This document shows, piece by piece, positions 1-10,136 of a stretch of 64,000 nt of DNA (position 1 is the stretch's first letter; the number at the start of each line of letters is the position of its first letter). Where the stretch lies: the NCBI GenBank assembly GCA_029891385.1, contig CM057227.1, forward strand, positions 63,613,567 through 63,677,566, in the 5' to 3' direction. The position numbers and the translations under genes were made by a program. The notes beneath the pieces were generated by a model. The model was not told the origin of the DNA and did not search any database. It saw nothing but the letters and a program-made list of their open reading frames with translations. Source of the DNA: Erythroxylum novogranatense (taxonomy: Eukaryota; Streptophyta; Magnoliopsida; Malpighiales; Erythroxylaceae).

Positions 1-2
1 TT

Positions 3-164
3 CAGCATTCTAGAGTGAAGCACATCGAAGTTAGACATCACTTCCTGAGAGACTATGTTCAGAGGAAGGTGGTGCGTCTACAGTTCATCAAAACAGAGTC
101 TCAGTGGGCAGACATCTTCACTAAACCATTGAGTGAAGAACGGTTCCGAAAGATCGAGCCTTAA
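3..164 (+). CDS. Ty1/copia RNase H, C-terminal fragment
   Basis: Frame 3 is open from the window edge to a TAA at 162-164. It encodes the end of a copia pol polyprotein: KHIEVRHHFLRD, then the hallmark WADIFTKPL close to the stop. This is the tail of RNase H, which removes the RNA strand during reverse transcription in the virus-like particle. The visible 53 codons carry no nonsense mutation. The start lies outside the window. Confidence 0.85.
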   Translation, partial: QHSRVKHIEVRHHFLRDYVQRKVVRLQFIKTESQWADIFTKPLSEERFRKIEP

Positions 165-458
165 TCTTAACATGGTGTGTTAAGTGAGCAGTCGAGCTAA
201 AGGGATGTCAAAACTAACGGCGTCGAGAGCGGTGAGTTACAACCGTAACTTCTCCGACAAGAAAGTTTTGGAGGAAGCGCCTCACGATTTTCAGAATCCT
301 ATGATTCTAGAATACGCGTGATAAGACCCTTCAAGTTGTGCGAAGTCGATATCATTGTGGTTACTCTCATCTCCGCACGGTTCATCTTGCTTTCAAAATT
401 CTCTCAATCATCCTACCTTGATTTAAAAGCTAACCGTAGATAGCTTTGTTCTAAAACA

Positions 459-2758
459 ATGGAAGCAGCTATGATATTCGGAAGACATGTGGATTTCGAG
501 TCATTGAGAAATGATGGTATGGACATAGAACCAGAGATTGTAAGAGCTGGTTGGAGGAATTTCTTCTAGGTGCGAGAACCAGTCTATACTGACGAGGTGT
601 ATGAGTGTTGGAAGAATGCTCAGCTTGTAGACAACATTGTGGTATCTTCAGTAGATGGCATATCTGTTGTTGTGACTAAGGAGCTGATTAAGAAGGTAAC
701 TGATTGTCCATCGGTTGGTGAGACTCTGTCTACCAAGGCCGGTTGGATGTCTCAGGTGAGTATAAGAGAAGAAGATGTCAGAAGACAACTATATGGAGCC
801 AATAATCCTTCGGAGAGGAAGACGTCGAATCTGGTCCCAAAAGCTAGGGTTCTCCATGCAATTTTGTTTAATTCCATTCTACCCAGTGCAGGCTCAAGGC
901 ATTTGGTGACTACCCTGGATGAACAATGCCTGTTCTACCTACTGAATCGCAATCCCATCGATTTACCCTTCTTAATATTTCACTATATGATTAAGGGGAT
1001 GAAGGATACAAATAGTTATCCTTACGGTATGCTTCTCACAAGGATTTTTTAGGAATCCGAAATCCTTCTCCACAGAGGAAATAGAAAGATTGTACCAGTA
1101 AAGAGTAAGATTGATTCAATCACTATACGGCGAATGAGGAAAGTGAATAAAGAAGAAACAAACTCTTCAAGGAGAACAAGAACTGAGGGGGAGTGTGTCT
1201 CGAAGAAGACTCCCGCTACAAGTTCTCCAACTCAAGTGAGAATAAGATCGCCTACAGAAGAAATAAGAAGACTGACGGGAAGACCGCTGATGAAACGGAC
1301 GAGTCCTCAAATCGAAGTAAGTTTACCTCGAAGGAAAGAAGAAGGTGCGCCAAAAACACAAGGAGAAAGTCTTTTAAGTGAAATTACGAAGAAGGCGAAG
1401 AGATCACCGAGGATTCGGACTCTAAGGCAACAAGAAGAGAAGATTGCCAGAAAGAAGAGTCAAGAACAATCCTCTCAATCTCGTGCACCTAAAGGGACAA
1501 GGTCGTTAGTTTCTATTCTGGAAGAGGATACAGCCAGAAAAGCCAAAGAGACTAACAAGAAGAGAAAATCAGAATCTGAAAGAGAAAAATCTCAAGTTCA
1601 GAAATCTTCAAGACTGACTGAAGCAGAAGACAAGACTAAGAAGATTAGTCGGAAGAAGATCGTCTCAACTGCTGAGGAGGTTAGTCGAAAGAAAGAAATC
1701 TTTGAAACTGCTCAAAGAGAAAAAGAAAAAGAAACTGAGCAGAGCACAGTTCAGGAAACCCCCGTTGCTCAACAGGAGGAACCAGTGGAGGAAAGCCTGG
1801 TTCAGAATAATCCTATTGAAGCACAACCAGAGGTCACAGCAGAATCAGACTCGGATAATGATAAACCTTGTCTGATGGTATACAACTATCATAAGTTTTT
1901 AAGAAAGCAAAAGCTGAATATCAAAGTGGTTCATTATGTTACCAGGACAACTGCTATCACCATTAGTAGTCAACCAATAAGGAAGACAGTAGTTCTTGTA
2001 CAATCTATGTCAATAAATAGTGACACATGGAATTTACTGAAAGAAGATGAAAAGATGTTCTACTATACTTTGAGGGATGCTGCTACGAAGTCATACCCTG
2101 CAAAAATTCCCTGTAAGCCGTGTACTATTTTTCCAATCACAGAAAAAACGGAAATAAAGATTGTACCAGATATCCAGCCACGATATCCATTGGACTTGAC
2201 TAAGGGGAAGTCAAAGCTATTTCCTGAGGAAGAAGTTCGTGATGATCTGTCCGCAGATCAAATTGAAGAAGAAGTGCGTAGAATTGATGATGCATGCGCT
2301 TCGAATAAGAATGAAGATGGAGCTAGTTGCAGCCATACTCAAGAAGACTGTCCAGTAGGGGGAAGAATAATAGCAAGGACGTTTATTGAGTTCCTTGTTC
2401 GATACGCTTTGCATATCGTGTCGTTATCCGTACATCGCCTATTGAAGCTGAAGGCATACCCCTGCAAGGAAGACAGTTGCTGATGTTGCCTGCTCCATTT
2501 GACTTAGATCTTCCTGAAGCTGATACATTTATTCGTCCACCAACTATTGAGATCAATGATGAATACATTCCTACCTCTGGTGCTTCTACTACGACAACTC
2601 CGTTCACTCCTCCTTCAGAAAATGTTGATCAAGCCTCCTCTTCAATTGACTCACAAGAAGAAATCAACAGATTATGTGATGAAGTCAATGACATCAAGGA
2701 GACGATGAATGACCTGAAGAAGATGATGACAGAACTGCTGAAGAGCCATCATCGTTAA
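459..2758 (+). pseudogene. Extra ORF of a SIRE-type copia element (broken)
   Basis: The frame opens with ATG at 459 and stays in one frame to 2483, interrupted only by TAG at 567-569 and 1050-1052. It then shifts near 2477 and continues to TAA at 2756-2758, about 766 codons. Three parts are visible. The N-terminal part (459-1050) resembles the 'putative plant transposon protein' domain, with AILFNSILPSAGS and DEQCLFYLLN. The middle (1134-1860) is rich in K, E, R and S. The C-terminus has a predicted coiled coil (INRLCDEVNDIKETMNDLKK). In SIRE elements this position holds a proposed envelope-like or accessory protein of unproven role. No clear signal peptide or membrane segment is seen. Confidence 0.7.
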
Positions 2759-2934
2759 TCATTTTTTATTATAAAAAATAGGGGGAGAAGAGAATGAGCA
2801 GAAGAGAAGAGGATGTTCAGAATGTTCAGTATAGAAGGTGTGACTGAAGCAAACGAAGAAAGGAAGAAGTTAAAGAAGAAGATTTTGCAGATAAGTTTTT
2901 TTTGTTGTTCTTTTGTATATAATTTGTTATCATC

Positions 2935-2947
2935 AAAAAGGGGGAGA
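2935..2947 (+). other. Polypurine tract of the SIRE-type element
   Basis: AAAAAGGGGGAGA lies directly before the TG that opens the 3' LTR. It is the expected plus-strand primer for reverse transcription. A similar purine block at 2781-2789 lies further upstream and may be a second tract. Confidence 0.75.
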
Positions 2948-3100
2948 TTGTTAAGTCCAAATGACTTTACTTAGATATGATTTTTATGTATAACAAAAGA
3001 GCAAAATTAAAGAAAACAAAAGCGAAAGTCGAACGAGCGAAGTCATCTGACGAAGTCGATGAGGCGAAGTCATATAGACAAAGGAACACAGACGAACAGA

Positions 3101-3182
3101 CAAATAGTAAAGCAGACGCAGACGCAGATACAAATAGTAAAGCAGACGCAGACGCAGATACAAATAGTAAAGCAGACGCAGA
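3101..3182 (+). repeat. 30-bp tandem repeat in the SIRE LTR
   Basis: Two full units (3101-3130, 3131-3160) and a 22-base partial unit are practically identical. Each begins CAAATAGTAAAGCAGACGCA and contains nested GCAGAC hexamers. It lies in the U3 part of the LTR, upstream of the TATA box, where repeated blocks often carry enhancer activity. Confidence 0.85.
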
Positions 3183-3374
3183 CATAAAATAATAAAAGCA
3201 GACGCAGACGTAGAAGCCTGAGTATTTATAAAATATGATTTAAGAAAAATAGATGCGAATTTGAAAAGAAGACGAAGGAGTCAGGTTCGAGTTAGTTCTG
3301 AAACTCAATGAATAACCGTTTCTTTAAAGATTCAAGAAACAAGAATCAAGAAAGCGATTCTGGGCATTTAAGGC

Positions 3375-3382
3375 TATAAATA
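3375..3382 (+). promoter_or_regulatory. Putative TATA box of the SIRE LTR
   Basis: TATAAATA within the context GGCTATAAATACAAG, about 425 bases into the LTR. This fits a U3 promoter with transcript start about 30 bases downstream. Assignment is from motif and position only. Confidence 0.5.
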
Positions 3383-3881
3383 CAAGTCGAAGTCGAAGAT
3401 TGCAAAGTTAGCCAAAGTTAGAAAAAGTGAGCAAAAATTAGCAAAAAAGCATTATGTTCAATTTAGCTGAAGAGCTATTTTACTGTAACAAGTGTGCAAA
3501 CACTTTTCTGAGAAAAAGTAGTGCAGATAGCTTGCAGAGGCTAAGTGTGAAAGAATACTGGTTGTAGAGACCTGAAGAGGCTCGAAAAGAATACTTGTAA
3601 CGTTGAAAGAGATAGTGGAAATCTCAGAAAGAACTCTGAGGACTAGACGTAGCCCACGGTTTGGGGTGAACCAGGATAAATCTCTATGTCCAACACTCTC
3701 ACTCTCACTCTCTATCTCTATTTTTAGATTCAAGTTTTATCAATACTTAAACAAATTTTTCAAAAGTTTTGATTAATTAGAATCTATTGGAAGTTCAGTA
3801 AGGAATTTTATTTTTTAACAAACAGTTTTGAAAGATTTTTCAAAAAGGGGAATAAACAATTCAACCCCCCCTTCTCGTGCA

Positions 3882-3928
3882 TTCTATATTGTTTTATAAG
3901 TATTGTATTAATGTGTGATTCACTTCAA
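3882..3928 (+). other. Junction between SIRE LTR and truncated Tekay LTR
   Basis: This AT-rich stretch lies between the C-rich end of the SIRE LTR and the first unit of the Tekay minisatellite. It has no counterpart upstream of the minisatellite in the complete Tekay 3' LTR. The Tekay 5' LTR is therefore broken at or near 3929, inside the array. The stretch may belong to the end of the SIRE LTR. Confidence 0.4.
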
Positions 3929-4289
3929 TGACGTCATCTTCGTCTGTGCTGATGTCATCTTCGTCTATGATGACGTCATCTTTGTCTGTGATGACGTCAT
4001 CTTCATCTATGATGACGTCATCTTCGTCTTAGTTTTGCTGACGTCATCTTCGTCTATGATGACGTCATCTTCGTCTGTGCTGACATCATCTTCGTCTTAG
4101 TTTTGCTGACGTTATCTTCGTCTATGATGACGTCATCTTCGTCTGTGCTGACGTCATCTTCGTCTATACTAACGTCATCTTCGTCTCTACTGACGTCATC
4201 TTAGTCTATGATGACGTCATCTTCGTCTGTGCTGACGTCATCTTCGTCTGTGATGACGTCATCTTCATCTTAGTTTTGCTGACATCATT
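3929..4289 (+). repeat. 21-bp TGACGTCA minisatellite, 5' LTR copy
   Basis: About 17 units of TGACGTCATCTTCGTC plus a variable 5-base spacer (TATGA or TGTGC, giving a 21-bp period) or a longer spacer with TAGTTTTGC (26 bp). I count 12 units with the exact palindrome TGACGTCA. Three of the five variants differ only by CG-to-TG or CG-to-CA. TGACGTCA is the classical binding palindrome of bZIP (CRE/TGA-type) factors. Confidence 0.9.
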
Positions 4290-4886
4290 GTCTGCTTTTG
4301 GTTTTGACCCTTCTTCCTTCTTTCGGCCATAACTTTTTGCACAAACCTCCGATTAAGCTGATTTTTGAAGCGTTGGACTCCTGAGAAAATTTTCTATCTT
4401 TTTATACCTGATTTATCAGTATTGCTTTTAAATTGAAAAAGGTGGATTGAAACAAAGTATGACGATTGGTTGGCAAAGTCTGAATATACTTCACTAATTT
4501 TAAAATATCTTGAGCTATAGGGCTCGGATCGAGGCGATTCTTGTTTTAAATTAAACTAGAGACCTAAACCTACAAGTTTTATGAGGGAACCGATCAGCAA
4601 GCTAGCCTCTAAGGTTTTCGAATTTTGACGCGAAGTCAGTAAAGTGTTCAGTTTTGACTATTTTCTTTAAAAAGCATTTTGAGCATAACTTCTTCATTTC
4701 TAATCCGAATTGAGCGTTTTCAGTGACGTTAGAATCGTTAGATCATGAGGAAAAAATTTCCTTAGGAAGCCGATCTGAATTTTCATTTGGAAGTTTCCCC
4801 CCAATTTGTGGTCAGTGTGTGGTCGATTTTGGGTCTGCTATGCTTGTGTGTTTTCGAATGTTGGGCTTCGGAGATGGGGTCCAACA
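3929..4886 (+). repeat. Truncated 5' LTR of the Tekay element
   Basis: Matches the last ~1 kb of the 3' LTR, from the minisatellite to the terminal CCAACA, with scattered substitutions. The missing 2.3 kb includes the promoter part of the LTR (counterpart of the TATA box at 10130), so this copy probably could not drive its own full-length transcript. Confidence 0.85.
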
Positions 4887-4891
4887 TTGTT

Positions 4892-4903
4892 TGGTATCAG
4901 AGC
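4892..4903 (+). other. Primer binding site of the Tekay element
   Basis: TGGTATCAGAGC follows the LTR end by five bases. It is complementary to the 3' end of initiator tRNA-Met, the usual minus-strand primer for this clade. Confidence 0.85.
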
Positions 4904-5080
4904 TTAGGTTCACTGCTAGGCTTAGGATGCATAGTAGGGAAATTGTTTTGCTATGTGATTAAATGTTTGCATTATGAATTGATTGTTTGTATTAAGTGAC
5001 ATGCATATCATGCATACATATAGGAACTAAGATTAAAAAGAGTTGTAGCTAATCATAAATATTTTCATTGAAGGAGTAAG

Positions 5081-6210
5081 ATGCCACCTCGTATAAGGAC
5101 ACGAGGAGTACTGCAAGGTTCAATTGCACCTGACTCTCCACCAAGGGAGGAGAGCACGGATGAGTTCGTAGCCCCGAGAGTAGCTGAGGCTTCTCTAGGG
5201 AAAAGTAGTGAGCCCCTCCGATCTCAGACACAGCAGTCGCCTAGTCAGTTTGAGCAAGTGTCTGCTTTAGACCCGAGATTGTTCCAAGCATTTACCCAAG
5301 CCTTTGTTCAGGCTATGGGTCAAATGCCACAGGCTTCTGGTTCGGCCCCAGTTAAGACAGTTTGACAAGTTGAGGAAGTATGGAGTGGTGGACTTCTATG
5401 GGACCACGGATCCTGAGGAAGCCGAGAACTGGTTGAGGAAGACCGAGAGAGTGTTGGATCAGATGGAGTGCAAGGATGATGAGAGGGTGGTCTATGCTGC
5501 CAGTCTACTCCAGGGTGATGCCTTGCATTGGTGGGAGTGTGTACCGAGGAGTCAGCTGAAGCTGATAGGGTTGACATGGGAAGACTTTCTGGCTGCTTAC
5601 AAGAAGAAGTATCTACCTGAGGTGTACATTCAGCAGAAGCAAAGGGAGTTTCTGAGTCTCACCTAGAGAGAGATGACAGTTACTGAATATGAGCGCCGGT
5701 TTACTCAGCTGTCAAGGTATGCTTCAGAGATGATGTTCAGTGAAGCTACTAACCGCCACTGCTTGAGTCGGCCTGCACTAGCGATCGAGAGAAGGTGGTA
5801 GTCTGAAACTTTGGCGACTTTCAACAAATTGGTTGAAGCGACATTGAGAGTTGAGAACATCGAGAACATTAAGAGTGCGATTAATAGGAAAAGAAAGGGA
5901 GAGAGCGATTCGGAGGGAGGTGGTACTTATTCACGAGAGAAGTGCTGAACCTTTCTGTCTGATCTGAGGAGAGAAGCGGCCAGTGCGGCCGCCTGAGCCT
6001 ATGAGGACCTCTACTATTTCTCACCAAGCCTCAACGGTGGGCGGCAGTAGAAGAGGAGATGGGGAGAGGCCACCTCTTCCCAAATGTGAGCATTGTGGGA
6101 ATCTCCATAGGGGAGAATGTTGCAGATTGACAGGAGTATGCTTTAATTGTGGACAGAGAGGACACATAGCCAAATAGTGTCCTAAGCCGGATAGAAGAGA
6201 GGGATCACAG
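5081..6210 (+). pseudogene. gag of the Tekay element (broken)
   Basis: ATG at 5081 opens MPPRIRTRG, typical of Tekay gag. The frame shifts near 5345-5366. The retrotransposon gag core follows (WLRKTERVLDQMEC, ALHWWE, FLAAYKKKYLPE), up to a TAG at 5664. Further gag sequence (MTVTEYERRFTQLSRYA) is readable behind it, with another stop and a shift before 5983. A CCHC zinc knuckle (CFNCGQRGHIAK, then CP) lies at 6139-6183 and is cut by TAG at 6175-6177. Gag would form the capsid and bind RNA. At least two frameshifts and several nonsense codons make this copy non-functional. Confidence 0.85.
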
Positions 6211-8565
6211 ATGCAAGCTTCTAGGAGGACAGAGACAGTGGGACAGAAGGCTGTGACTGAAGTGGGTGGTTCTGGAGTACCTAAAAGAACTCATCCTCCA
6301 GATAGATCCAGGGGACAAGCACCAGCTAGAGTGTTTGCAATGACTCGAAAGGAGGCAGAGACAGCTCCAGAAGTGGTGACGGGTATGGTAAAATTGTTTG
6401 ATGATGATGTTCTTGCTTTAATTGATTCGAGTTCTACCCATGCCTTTGTGTCTTCGAGTAGGACTGTGCCTAGGAGGATTTTGAGCCCATTGGATACTCC
6501 GCTGATGGTGAATACTCCGATCGGCCAGTATATTATTATCAGTAAAGTGTATAGAGATTGTGAGATAGGGATTAGTGGAGGAAAATTTGTGGTAGACTTG
6601 ATGCCCTTGAAGATGGGAGGATTGGATGTGATCCTAACTATGGATACATTAGAGAAGTATCATGCCAATTTAGACTGCAAGCAGAAGACAGTGAAATTCG
6701 AGCTAGAGGATGGTAGAAAAGTGGTATTCATGGGAGATAGAAAAGTCAGTCCGCCTCGGATTGTTTCGGCTATGACAGCAGAGAGAATTATGAGTAAGGG
6801 GTGTGAAGCATATTTGGCCTATGTGTTAGACACGAAGGAAGATAGAGGGAGGTTGGAAGACATTCCTGTAGTCAGGGAATTCCCAGATGTCTTTCCCGAG
6901 GAATTGCCAGGATTACTCCCACCTAGGGAAATTGAGTTTCCCATTGAGCTTCTTCCAGGTACTACGCCGATCTCAATTCTGCCTTACCGAATGGCTCCGA
7001 CGGAATTGAAGGAGCTTAAGGAGCAATTGGAGGACTTATTAGAGAAGGGTTACATTAGACCGAGCTCTTCGCCTTGGGGAGCTCCGGTTCTCTTTTTGAA
7101 GAAGAAAGATGGGTCGTTGCGGATGTGTGTGGATTACAGGAAGCTGAATCATGCCACCGTTAAGAACAGATATCCGCTTCCGCGTATAGATGATTTATTT
7201 GACCAATTGCAAAGGGCGAGAGTCTTTTCCAAGGTAGATTTCAGATCGGGTTACCATCAGTTGATGATTAAGGAGACCGATGTGTCCAAGACTGCTTTTA
7301 GGACGCGGTATGGCCACTTTGAGTTTTTGGTTATGCCTTTCGGGTTAACAAATGCTCCTGCAGTCTTTATGGATTTTATGAATAGAGTCTTCAAGTCTTT
7401 CCTAGACCAATTTATCATTGTCTTTATTGATGATATATTGGTCTATTCTAAGAGTGATGAGGAGCATGAGCATCATCTGAGGGTTGCCTTGGAAACATTG
7501 AGAAAGAATGAATTGTATTCCAAATTCGATAAATGCAAATTTTGGTTAAGAGAAGTGGTATTTCTTGGGCATGTGATTTCAGAGCGTGGAGTACATGTGG
7601 ATCCACAAAAGATAGCAGCTGTGGTTAAATGGGAAATACCTAAGAATGTAGCTGAAGTGAGAAGTTTCTTGGGATTAGCCGGATATTACAGGAGGTTTGT
7701 GGAGAGCTTTTCTATAATAGCTGCTCCGCTTTCCAAATTGACGAGGAAGAATCAGAAATTTGAGTGGACTGAGGAGTGCCAGAGCAGTTTTGAGGAATTG
7801 AAGAATAGGCTTACTACTGCACCGATTTTGACATTACCTTATGGTGATGATGGATATATTGTGTACAGTGAGGCTTCTAGGAAGGGTTTAGGGTGTGTAT
7901 TAATGCAAGGAGAGAAAGTGATTGCCTATGCTTCCAGGCAATTAAAGCCCTATGAGATGAACTATCCTATTCACGACTTGGAATTGGCTGCTATAATTTT
8001 CGCATTGAAGATTTGGAGACATTACTTGTATGGAGTTACTACTAGGGTATTTACAGACCATAGGAGTCTTAAGTACTTGTTGACCCAGAAAGAGCTGAAT
8101 TTGAGGCAGAGGCGATGGTTAGAATTGTTGAAAGATTATGACTTGATGATAGACTATCATCCAGGCAAAGCTAATGTAGTAGTCGATGCTTTGAGTAGGA
8201 AGTCCACTATGGCACATGTGGAAACGGTGTATCTTCCTTTGCTGAAGGAATTAGTCAGGCTTGATGTGACGTTGAGACAAGTTGAACCTGGTTGTGTCTT
8301 GGCAAATTTCAGAGTGAGACCAGTATTGAAGGAGAAGATTAAAGAATTGCAGGAACAGGATGAGTACTCGAGCAAGCTTAGAGAAGAGATAAAGAATGGC
8401 AAACCTTCTGAAGTAGAGGTAAGGGAAGATGGATTGATGGTTATGGGAAATAGATTGTACGTTCCAAACATGTTAGAGCTGAAGGATGAGATCCTCGATG
8501 AGGCGCACAATGCTCCGTATGCAATGCACCCAGGGAGTTCTAAGATGTATCGGGATTTGAAATAG
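6211..8565 (+). pseudogene. Protease, reverse transcriptase and RNase H of the Tekay element
   Basis: A 784-codon open stretch in the frame of the zinc knuckle. Protease: [11 protein letters not shown] with the catalytic Asp at codon 72; the family has D-S/T-G here, so the glycine has become serine (GGT to AGT). [17 protein letters not shown], the YPLPRIDDL block and the catalytic FIDDILVYS with aspartates at codons 407-408. RNase [16 protein letters not shown], where the usual first Asp of YSDAS is Glu. The frame ends at TAG 8563-8565, inside the integrase N-terminal zinc-binding region, at a place where relatives keep reading. Copy inactive. Confidence 0.9.
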
Positions 8566-9825
8566 TATTTTTGGTGGAAGGGAATGAGGAAAGATGTGGC
8601 TGAGTATGCTAAAAGATGTTTAGTGTGTCAGCAAGTGAAAGCTGAACACCAAGCACCTTCAGGCAAGCTTAATCCATTGCCGATTTCGGAATGAAAATGG
8701 GAGAAGATCACCGTGGATTTTCTAATGGGATTATCGAGAACTAGCAAGAAACATGACGCTATATGGGTGATTGTTGATAGGTTGACCAAGTCAGCACACT
8801 TCTTGCCAATTAGACAGACAGATTCCTTGAATGTTTTGGCTAAGAAGTATGTGGATGAGGTAATCAGACTTCATGGGATTCCAAGCTCGATAGTTTTTGA
8901 TAGGGATCCTAGGTTTACCTCCAGATTTTGGGAAAGTTTGCAGGAGGCTCTGGGGACTAGATTGCATTTTAGTACGGCTTTTCACCCGCAGACTGATGGA
9001 CAATCGGAGAGGACGATACGGACTTTGGAGGTAATGTTGAGAGCTTGTGCATTGGATTTCAAAGGTTCGTGGGATGATCGCCTACCTTTGATTGAGTTTG
9101 CTTACAATAATTCCTATCACTCGGGAATTCAGATGGCACCTTATGAGGTTTTGTATGGTAGGAGATGCAAAACTCCTATTTGTTGGGATGAGGAAGGTGA
9201 AAGGAAGCTTGTAGGGCCTGAATTGGTACAGGCTACAGTTGATAAAGTTAAGTTAGTGAAGCAGAGGCTTAAAGCAGCTCAAGATAGGATGAAAAGTTAC
9301 ACGGATGCCCATAGGAAAGAGATGGAATTTGAAGTGGGAGAAAAGGTGTTTCTTAGAGCTTCTCCATGGAAAGGTGTTTTGAGGTTTGGCAAGAAGGGCA
9401 AGCTTAGCCCGAGGTACATAGGCCCATATGAGATCATTGAGAAGATTGGGCCTTTGGCTTATAAGTTAGATTTGCCATTGGAGTTATCTAAGATTCATAA
9501 TGTGTTCCATGTATCGATGCTGAGGAAGTACAGATCAGATCCTTCGCATATAGTTCAACCTTCAGAGGTTCAGTTGAGGGAGACTTACGAGGAGCAACCA
9601 GTGGAGATCTTAGATTCAAAGGAAAAGGTGTTAAGGAATAAAGTTGTAAAGCTGGTTAAGGTCTTGTGGAGGAACCATTCGACGGAAGAGGCAACTTGGG
9701 AGCCTTTAGAAGCCATGAAGGAGAAGTACCCATACCTCTTCATGGACTCAGGTAAGGATTTCGAGGACGAAATTCTTTTAGGAGGGGAGAATTGTTGGGC
9801 CCCGAAAATTTTTTATTTTTATTGA
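8566..9825 (+). pseudogene. Integrase and chromodomain of the Tekay element
   Basis: After the TAG at 8563 the frame continues with the integrase zinc-binding part (RCLVCQQVKAEHQAPSG), a TGA at 8693-8695, then an open stretch from 8713. The DDE core shows DFLMGLSRT, the conserved HGIPSSIVFDRDPRF and the block ending FHPQTDGQSERT. Near the C-terminus the chromodomain is visible at about 9587-9740 (PVEILDSKEK, LVKVLWRNHSTEEATWEP). Chromodomains of this clade are thought to steer insertion to heterochromatin. The last 11 codons and the TGA stop lie inside the 3' LTR. Confidence 0.9.
9780..9790 (+). other. Polypurine tract of the Tekay element
   Basis: AGGAGGGGAGA lies just before the TG that opens the 3' LTR, and is translated within the pol frame (GGEN). 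Confidence 0.8.
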
Positions 9826-9881
9826 TTTATTGATTTATTTGACTTATTCTTTATTTTTGCTTTAATTGTTTTAATTATGTG

Positions 9882-9902
9882 TATATATATATATATATAT
9901 AT
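9882..9902 (+). repeat. (TA)n microsatellite in the Tekay 3' LTR
   Basis: A near-perfect TA dinucleotide run of about 20 bases followed by TTTATT repeats. Confidence 0.85.
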
Positions 9903-10129
9903 TTATTTATTTTAATATAGTTGAGCCTTGGAATTAGTTAGTATGATTGGATTAATTGGAAGTGAGCTTGAAGTGTAGAGCCTTATGAGACAAATAAGGG
10001 CTTGTTGGATGGAATGGGCTTTGGGAAAGAATAGAATAAGTAGAAGGAGGAGAGCCCAAAAGGAAATGCAAGTGAGCTTTAAAGGAGTATCAAAACTACA
10101 TAGTTTTGAGGTAGGCTTTTAGGTTGAGA

Positions 10130-10136
10130 TATAAAT
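10130..10136 (+). promoter_or_regulatory. Putative TATA box of the Tekay LTR
   Basis: TATAAAT in the context GAGATATAAATGAATT, 337 bases into the LTR, followed by a purine-rich leader (AAGGAAGAGAAGG). This would leave an unusually long R-U5 region of almost 2.9 kb, which would contain the minisatellite. Motif-based only. Confidence 0.4.

Larger units (their letters stand above)
2949..3881 (+). repeat. 3' LTR of the SIRE-type element
   Basis: Starts TGTTAAGTCC right after the polypurine tract. The end is set at a CA after the C-rich motif at 3862-3871, but related LTRs run about 20-30 bases past that motif, so it may reach about 3910. It contains a 30-bp tandem repeat and a TATA box. No second LTR copy is present for comparison. 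Confidence 0.6.
1..3890 (+). mobile_element. 3' part of a SIRE-type Ty1/copia retrotransposon
   Basis: In order the sequence shows the end of a copia RNase H, a long extra reading frame, a polypurine tract and a 3' LTR beginning TGTTAAG. An extra ORF between pol and the 3' LTR is the hallmark of the SIRE/Maximus lineage of Ty1/copia; the LTR tail with AATTCAACCCCCC is also typical of that group. The element enters from the left edge, so its 5' LTR, gag and most of pol lie outside the window. The right LTR boundary is uncertain by about 30 bases. Confidence 0.85.

Noticed and set aside
3915..4100. 61-codon Asp/Val-rich frame
   Set aside because: Translation of the TGACGTCA minisatellite.
3929..4289. 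CRISPR-like direct repeats
   Set aside because: Regular repeats with short variable spacers, but spacers are 5-10 bases, reuse a few sequences and lie in a plant LTR; it is a minisatellite.
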